Shown here piece after piece: positions 50,101 to 59,100 of a DNA stretch of 64,000 bases. Origin of the DNA: Choristoneura fumiferana. Taxonomy: Eukaryota > Arthropoda > Insecta > Lepidoptera > Tortricidae. The stretch lies in assembly GCF_025370935.1 (NCBI RefSeq), contig NC_133472.1, positions 25,825,233 to 25,889,232 of the forward strand. Reading direction: 5' to 3'. Every line of letters starts with the position of its first letter. The stretch's first letter is position 1. Below the pieces are notes generated by a model that saw only the letters and a list, made by a program, of their open reading frames with translations, searched no databases and was not told the DNA's origin. Position numbers and translations under genes: made by a program.

Positions 50101-53100
50101 AGTATCCTATGTCTATATCCTAATCCAGGTTATAAACGAACTTTTTGCCAAATTTCATCCAAATCCGTCCAGCCGTTTCAGCGTGATGATTTAACAAACA
50201 TACTCACTCACTCACAAACTTTCACATTTATAGTATTACTAGTGTTTACCCGCGGCTTCGCACACGTAAATCATTAGGTCAAGCAGCTGAATTAAAATCC
50301 CGGGATTTTTAAAATTCCCGTGGGAATTCCCAAAAATTTAATCGTTGTTTTCATTGACGTTACATTAAAAACAATCATGGTCAAATTGCATGACTCTAAG
50401 CCCAGCGGTTATTGTTTCGAGATTTTATCCCTATCCCGTGGGAATATCGGAATAAAAAGTAGTTTATGTTTTATTCCAGATGTCCAGCTATCTACATAAC
50501 AGTCATGAGGCTCTAAGCCCAGCGGTTATTAGTTCGAGATTTTATCCCTATGCCGTGGGAACATCGGTATAAAAAGTAGCCTATGTGTTATACCAGACGT
50601 CCAGCTACCTACATTCCAAATTTCATGACTCTAAGCCCAGCGGTTGTCATTTAGAGATTTTATCCCTATCCCGTGGGAATATCGGGGTAAAAAGTATCCT
50701 ATGTTTTAATCCAGGTTATATACTAACTTTTTGCCAAATTTCATCCAAATCCGTCCAGCCGTTTCAGCGTGAAGAAGTAACAAAACTCACTCACTCACAA
50801 ACTCACTTACTCACAAACTATCACATTTATAATATAGTAGGATAGCTCGCCAGGGAAATATGCGGTCACGTCGCGCAGATAAATAAGGGCCCACGTACCA
50901 CGACAAGTCTTTTGTCTTTCTGCTTGTACTCGTATGAGACAACCGCCTCACAAAATAGCTGCTCGAATCAAGGAAAATGTAAACTTAATCGTGCAAAGCA
51001 TTGTACATTTAACGACATTATACAATATAGTATGTCGTTCGTAAGCAGCAGTGTTATCACTGGAAATAATTTTAGCGTTAAATTTAATTAAAAAAAATAA
51101 AGACCGTTATGCTATTTTACTAAGTCCCGCTACGTTATTCGAACAATTGTCGCTAAACTTATGTACTGTACTTGCGGCATCATACCCTAGATAATCAGCA
51201 CAATTTCAGATTATTAAAAGGCTCGAAGCATTGGAACTGCATTGCACGAGTTTCATATTTTTGCATTTTCATAATTAATTAATTAGTTCTTATCAACCAA
51301 TTGGCTTAAGAGTTGCAAGTTAGTTATAAATGTTACAAGCACTATCGATTTTTAAGGAACTCTATTTATAGCTAAGGTGGCAACAGAAGTAAGTAGCGCG
51401 ACTGGAACCAGGCTGTAGGAAACCTTTTAGTTTTGGTGTACCTAATTTATTTTACTACGTTTTTCATATTTTTAATTAATTTATTATTGTTATTCAACAG
51501 TAGCTTCGAACGTTCCTACGGTAAGACGAACGTTAATAAATACGACAAAGATATTGCTCAAAAATACTAATTTTATCAACCCGGCTCACTAACAATATGA
51601 CAAATATATTTATACGCCGCAAAGCGACGTAAAATACGAGTAAGTGGCTGTTATTAAGAAGTTAAAAACTCAGCATACAAGAGAACTTGCGCTTTTAGGA
51701 ACTGAGTCGTGCGCAGATCTTACGTAGAATTTATTATGTCAATTGAATTAAGTGTTGAACTATATATTATATTATATTATTATTATTATATTATTTAAAC
51801 ATCGCTTATAATAATTAATGTATCAATTAGTGAAATAAATAAATAAAGAATTAAAAAAGTGGCGATTACTTACCCGGTACAATGCAGCAAGGTGGTTGGA
51901 AGTAGCGATCAGGAAAGGCTGGTTGACTCCTGGGTGGTCCATGTCGTGAGCAATTGCTGCTATAAGAGACGCCATCACTTCTAATGGCTCTAGATGATCT
52001 CGAATCTAAAGTAAGAAAATTGTCGAGTTTAGAAACTGGATAGGTACTAACATTTGTATTTATAATTGTATTTATAAGATTATCGTGAAGGACTTTTTTA
52101 GGACAGGATGTATAGCAGTCCCACAAACAGTTAGGAAATAAATACTCCAAGTCTTTAATACTGCGTATTTAAAAAAAAACTAATTAAATAACAAAACTGT
52201 ATATTGAAGCGACTGAATAAATGAAACCTAAGGTTGATATGGGTATTATTTTATTATCATACCAAATTTCATCCAAATCCGTCCACACGTTTTAGCATGA
52301 ATGAATTACAGACATACACAAATATTACCAATTTTCGCATTTCTAATATAAATGGCCGGTGAAATTACTGGCACTTGAGGTATCCCATCTTAGGTTTCTA
52401 GGTCGGCAACGCATCTACAGTACCCTGGTGTTGCAGATGTATATGGGCGGTGGTGATCTCTTACCATCAGGAGACCCACTTGCTCTTTTGCCATATTGCC
52501 ATCCAGTCGAATAAAATAATAATAATAATAATAATTAGTAACAGTTCAGGTTCAAACAAGGAGGTAACTAAATCTCGAATTAAAACTTTCGTACAAAATT
52601 GACTCTTCTAAATACAGAAATTTTACAGATTTAAAACAAATTTCATTGACGTCATCACCATCATCATCTCCAGCGTACAGTCGAGTTCATAAACTTCTAA
52701 GCAGAAATTTGATCAAAAATAAGTGAACACGACTCTATTGTTAACGGCGTAGAAGCGTGTTCAGATTTTTTTGATCAAAGTTTTGCTCAGAAGTTTACGA
52801 ACTCGACTGTACCTATGGGCCACCTGACATCGTAAACGCGGCTGAAATGAAAACTGGCACCTTATAATTTATACTTTACCTACCGCCCCTAAGACACAAT
52901 GTAACGGGTATCGGATCAAGTGATGGTGAGTGAACGCCACCATGCAAGAATAGGAACACAAAAAAAAATACCAGAGGATTGCCGATGCATCGCCAGCCTA
53001 GAGGACTAGGATAAAATATAAATACATATAATGTAATTTGCATATGCCTAAACAAGTAATTCAATGTAACATTTCATGAGTGAAATCACAGTCAATATCT

Positions 53101-56100
53101 AATTAATCTGTATCCCACTAATATTATAAATGCGAAAGTTTGTTAATCTGTTTGTTTGTTTTTTCTCGATTACATGTTAAATTTCAGATAAAATAGTGGT
53201 GCAGGAGACTAGATATGCACCACGTGCGCGTACAAAAAAACTCCTTTGTTATCATGGGTCATTCATTATTATTCATGATTAGTTTATCGCATTTGTGAAT
53301 TTATTACGAAACTAGCTTTTGCCCGCGTCTTCGCCTGCGTAGATTTCGATATTTACACAATATTCCATTGTACAGTTGAACCTTTGATCGAACCATTCGA
53401 GTCCCGGGTACTGCCTTTTCGCAACTTTTCATTTCGCAACTTGAAAACTAAATATTTCAGGATTTATTTCAGGGCCATCATGTAGAACCCTTTGCTCAGG
53501 GACTATCAATGCTAGAAAGCTGTAATTTTGCACGAATATATATTTAAAATATGCCGACAAAATTTTTTTACTGTACCACCCATATACGTAGTGGGGATGA
53601 TTTTTTTTTCTCATCCAACCCTATAGTGTGGGGTATCGTTGGATAGGTCTTTTAAAACTATTAGGGGTTTGCTAAGAAAAAAAATCGATACAGTGATTTG
53701 TTTGCGAAATATTCAACTTTAAAGTGCAATTTTTCATTAAATTCGATTCTAAAATCTAAACCGGTGGGTGGAACAATTTGGAAAAAATCAGGATGGTAGT
53801 AAGTATATCAATCTTACAAGGAAAACTATAACGGCTAAGTTTGCTTGAGAATTATTAGTAGTTTAAGAGTAAATACTGCTATGTAAGTTCAGTTTATACT
53901 GTTATAAAATATACCTAAACTTGGAACATTCCGTATAAAATACGAAATCCTTAGAAAAATATTACTACATTTTTTCGTAATGGCTACGGAACCCTATTTT
54001 GGGCGTGTCCGACACACTTTTGTTTTGTATTATTCTGGAAAACTGCATAGTTCCCGCGGGATAGCGATAAACGAATACTGCGCGAATGGAGTCGCGAGTA
54101 ACGGCTATACGTCATATTAGCAGTCCAGAATAAATAATAGGATTTTTTTATCCCGAAAAAAAATTGCCGTTCCCGAGGGATGACCAAAAGTTTGTTTTGT
54201 ATTCTAACCGCTGACCGACCGGTCTAGAAGTGTAAATGCACATAGGACAAATGTTCTTTAAATAACGTTTAACTGGCTTGCATGCATGCTTGCATGCTCG
54301 TGTTGGTTTGTTACTTCATCACGTCTAACCGATGTAAGCCGTGAACCGATTTAAATGAAATTCGGCATACAGATAGTTTGAGTCCTGGAGAAGGACATAG
54401 GATAGTTTGTAGGGTTCCGGAGCCAAATTGGCAAAAACGGAACCCTTATAGTTTCGCCATGTCTGTCTGTCTGTCCGTCCGCGGCTTTTTGTTACGCATG
54501 GGAAATGCCGACAAGTAAATAACTAAACGAACATACATACATACATAGTATCTTAAGTGGTTGAGTTGTACATAAAAGATGTAAGAACGAGTATGCTGTG
54601 TTAAGGTCGCGATCCGCCGTCTATTTTCTATGAGGCTACTGTGCATCAAGGCCAAGGCCCTATGTCGGTACGCACAGTACCTACAGAAATGGGGATAATT
54701 TCGTACAATGGGCTTTCGGCTTATGTTAATAGTAAAATAGGCACAGTTTTTTATGCATTAAATATGAAGACAGGACTATGCGTGCGCTAAAGTTGTCACC
54801 GCGAGGACTCCCGAACAAGAATATCTTAATAAATACGGTAACCGTTCGGTATCCCAAATTAACAATTCCTAAATTTTACTAATTACATTTTTTAAAGTTT
54901 TTCTCTTAGATAGGTTTGCTGATTTGGCATAATTTTATGATACCACCGATTCGAAGTTTTACAAGTCGTTTTTGCAGAATAATAAACAATTTATAGTAAT
55001 GTAAATATAGTAACCACATGAAATTTTGTAATTTATTATTAATACGTATGAAATCTCACCTGCTTCTGCTGCAGAAAACAATGCATAGCCTGAGTGACGT
55101 CAGCGGCGTGGATCGAGTTGTGGTACGGATTTGAGCTATGGTAACCTTCTTCTATTAAACTGAATAGTTTCCATGTCTTCGCGGCGTCCAGTTTGAAATA
55201 AGTTATCAGGCCATAGATGTGGAACAGGTGAACACAAAGAACTGGTAGGCAACGACCTGGTAACAAAAATAGCACCGTCAAATCGCTGTCTAGATTGAAG
55301 TCATAGAAAATGTTGATAGGAATATTTAAAAAAGGCTGACAAATTTTTCATAGATACGTTTTATTTGCCATCCTAACAATAGAAATTTAACGATTTTCGT
55401 GGCCTTAGCGCGCTATGAACGAAATAAACTTTCAGTGCAATGGCCCAGAGTTTGGGTGCATGTACCTTTTGCAATAAGACGACATATTCAAAGATATTAA
55501 ATCGTTCCCATAATAGACTTGTTCATCTTCCTGCTTGGTCTGTAACAAATCGCGGTTCAGTACGTGTTTCGTACAGCCGCTGTGATGAGATAACGTATAT
55601 GGTACTATATCGCAAGTAGATATTTCTAATCTATATCCCGTAAGAAGGTAAGGCAGATGTATTACGTTTATTTAAAACTAAGAAAAAATAATGCACAACA
55701 AAAGTCTGAAAAAATAACATCAATAATACAATTTACAAAATTCTTTATGTAAAATGAACCTCAAGTAATCGCATAAACATACATGGCGATTTCTCTTCTT
55801 CGCCTTGATCTAGATTCTAAGACTTACATACATATAAATAATAATGCGCAGTTAACTTTACCACTTGTTTTTTATTATTGTATTGGATTTGTTCGCAATT
55901 TTCTAGGCAAGCAAAAGTTTCAATACCTCACTGTGGGTACTCCTGAGGAATTGTGCGTATTCCTAATTTAAAATAAACCTAAATACGTACATCATACAGT
56001 GTACTTCACTGATAGGTAATTATAATAAGTAATAGATTGGGTGCTGATACTTAAAGGCGAACCTGTCTGTTGTTTTTATGACGTAATTGCGAGCTCACAT

Positions 56101-59100
56101 CACTTTCATTAAGTGGAACGATATTGTGACAAATTATATTAATTAGTAATGTGACCTTCAGAAGGCCTTACTCATGTTTTTGGAAATTATTTTCCCTAGT
56201 TTTTTTAGGCGTGCTTTAAGACAGTATTATTTTATGTAGGTAATATCTATATAAGAAAGCTTCTCAATCTCTTTTAATACGAAATATTCAATTATTTAAA
56301 TGATATTTATTTCTATTTTTATGTCAATGCCAATTGTCAAACAATAGAATGATCAATAAAAGAATACAACACAAGTGCTTGTGATGGAACGAAGTTGAGA
56401 AAATGTTAAGCAAACGAACAAATGAAAACTTTCTGAACTCTTAAAGATGAATGGAAGAGAGTTTAGCCAAATTTATGCTACAATAGGTACTTCAATCGAC
56501 ACCAGTGAACGGTTAACTTGACTTATGCTGCTACCCACGAGCAGACATAAACTAGAATTGATTGCTAACGTTAAACATGCAAATTGGAGAGCTAACTGTC
56601 TCAGCTGCGAACTAGTTTAAAAATTACACTTCATTTATAATTTATAATTGGTAAAAAATGTTTATAATTACCCCCTGACACGTTCTCTAACGTAAATGCA
56701 TTAAACTTCCACTGCACTGATTGGTCAAGGATGCGCTGCAAAGAAAGAAAACTAGATTAATTTTGCATTGAAAACGCTAATAGAGTGATACTTTTTAGTT
56801 TATAATTGTATAGAAGAAAGAGGAAAGAAAGTCCGACAAACGGAACGTTTTTTACTAATTCGCTGTTGCAGTGGCACCTAAAGGTTAACTTCGCAAACAT
56901 CAAGCATTATTGTAGTACACTGTCTGTCTCACAAACGATATTATAATTCATGGATGAAAAAACTTTGTTTGTCAGTCGTCACACTTAAATCGTTGAACAG
57001 ATTTAGATGAATTTTTGAATGGAGATAGATTAAACCGCAAGAAAGACATTTTATCCCTAAAAGTTACACAGTACCTGCGGGATAGCAATAAATGAATTTT
57101 ACGCAAATAAAGTCGCGGGCACAGTCGTGTTATAAATAAGTACTTAGTGTAATAACAGACTGCAACAAAATACACTGCTACGCAGTAGGTATCACATGCA
57201 TAGCATAGTATTCAACTATGTATTTAAATGTAAAAGCTAAAATAAGATTTCGAGAACTGAATCTGTCGAGTCAATGACCTTTACTTGCACCTTGCATTCG
57301 ATTGTAATATTAGCATGAAAACAAAGATAATACTGGCTTTTGGCTGATTGTCAATGATCCCTGCACCGAAGAATCTTAATACCTACTACATGGCCACTTG
57401 CACTAAGAAGAAATAACCCAACCAGCCCAGCCAAGTAGGTAGGTGCTTTACACACGTTAGCATAAGCCGCAATAATACGGTGCGCCGAAAATCGTATTAC
57501 TTCCTCATAATTATGTCAAAGCAGGTTATTAATAGAGAAGTTGATGTTTATTTTATTGTTCTGAAAACAAGCAAACGTCGCAACATCGTTTAAGAGCAAT
57601 TTCGTAGGTGTCACTCTGGACATTCAAATTAAGTGAAACTATCATGTTTTTAGAATCTTAATCATTCTAAATTATTTTGCAGAGTTTGTACAATAATTAA
57701 ATTGCTTAAATTGATTTTATAAAAAAAGTGTATTTCTAAATAAAACAGCCAATAAACATTCGCAAATTACCGTCGCTAAAGCAAGTTCATTTAAATACGT
57801 CCGTCATACGAGTATTACACCGCTACGTTTTGTTTTATACACAATGATCACGCATTCTCATTTCCTCACAAAAGACTGCGTCCACGTCCTTGCCAACATT
57901 ATTTGAAACGCAGAAACGCATCCAATAGTGTCAGGCCTACGTCCAGATAGAATATGAGAACGCTTCATGAATACAAACAAATGGCATTTAAATTTGTGTC
58001 AAATACAACACTGTAGTTAGAGGACTGAGGAATGACCACGTTAACACAACAATATAGCAGCGCCGTTAAAATTTTAAGTCAAACAATTATAAACTAAGAG
58101 GCATGCACACTTACTTGAACTTGCCCAGGGTGTAAGTCGTCAAGCAAAGCTGCTTCATGGCATAAGGATCTTGTTAACAGTCTCTTTTTGCGACGCTTGT
58201 GCATGGTCAAAAACCTTCCTGTACACGTGTGGTCCTTAGGCATGTTACCAAGCTCAGCTGAATAATCTTTGGAGTTTATTGGACGCGGAATTTCTTGGAC
58301 TGCAACAAAATATATATACTTTTAATATAAATATGACGCGATGTCATGTTTCTAATCTGCACATTGATTTAACGGAGGTGTGTTCGTTTAACATAGAAAT
58401 CAGAGGATGGGACGAACAATTCCTCGATTCAACTGATAGCGATAGATCTATCAGAACTGTTTATCAAACACAATGTTTACTAAAGCGTTGATAAAAAATC
58501 CAGTAAAAGCTTGTATGAGGCACGCTAATGTCGCATTTCTAAGTACCACGACTGTTGATTACAGCACAGGTACTAGGTATAATAATGACCACTCAAAAGT
58601 CTAAACAATAGTCCAGTAAGTTTCTACACCAAATACATCGATATATTCTAAAATATAAGTTGCGGCCACTTTTATAGTCATGGTCGACTCGAGTTAGTAA
58701 CTCGAGTTAACTCGGGTTACTAACTCGAGTTAACTCGAGTTGGGCTTAACTCGAATCAACTCGAGTTGAATTCTCTCCAACTCGAGTTTAAATAATTACC
58801 TTTTTAGGGTTTCGTACCCAAAGGGTGCCAACGGAATCCTGTTACTGAGACTCCGCTGTCTGTCTGTCTGTCTGTCCGTCTGTCACAGGGCTCTATCTCT
58901 TGAGCCGCAATAGCCAGGCAATTGAAATTTTCACAGATTATGTATTACAGTGGCCGCTACAACAACAAATACTAAAAATAAAATAAAGTTACAAATTAAA
59001 GGGGGTCGTCATACAAGAAACGTGTTTCATTCAGCGGTTTTTGGTTGCTAGGCTGCCAAGATGCTAGGGGCAACGCCCGTGACCCTATGTTGTTAAATGT

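Noticed and set aside
37700..50840. CRISPR-like array from regularly recurring CCCGT units
   Set aside because: The units are degenerate, unequal in length and have no unique spacers; they are eukaryotic dispersed repeats.
58115..58299. The internal ATG in PDE7 exon 2 (MPKDHTCTG) as the main start
   Set aside because: Possible, but the frame is open to the splice acceptor and an upstream exon in matching phase exists, so I kept the longer model as a low-confidence prediction.
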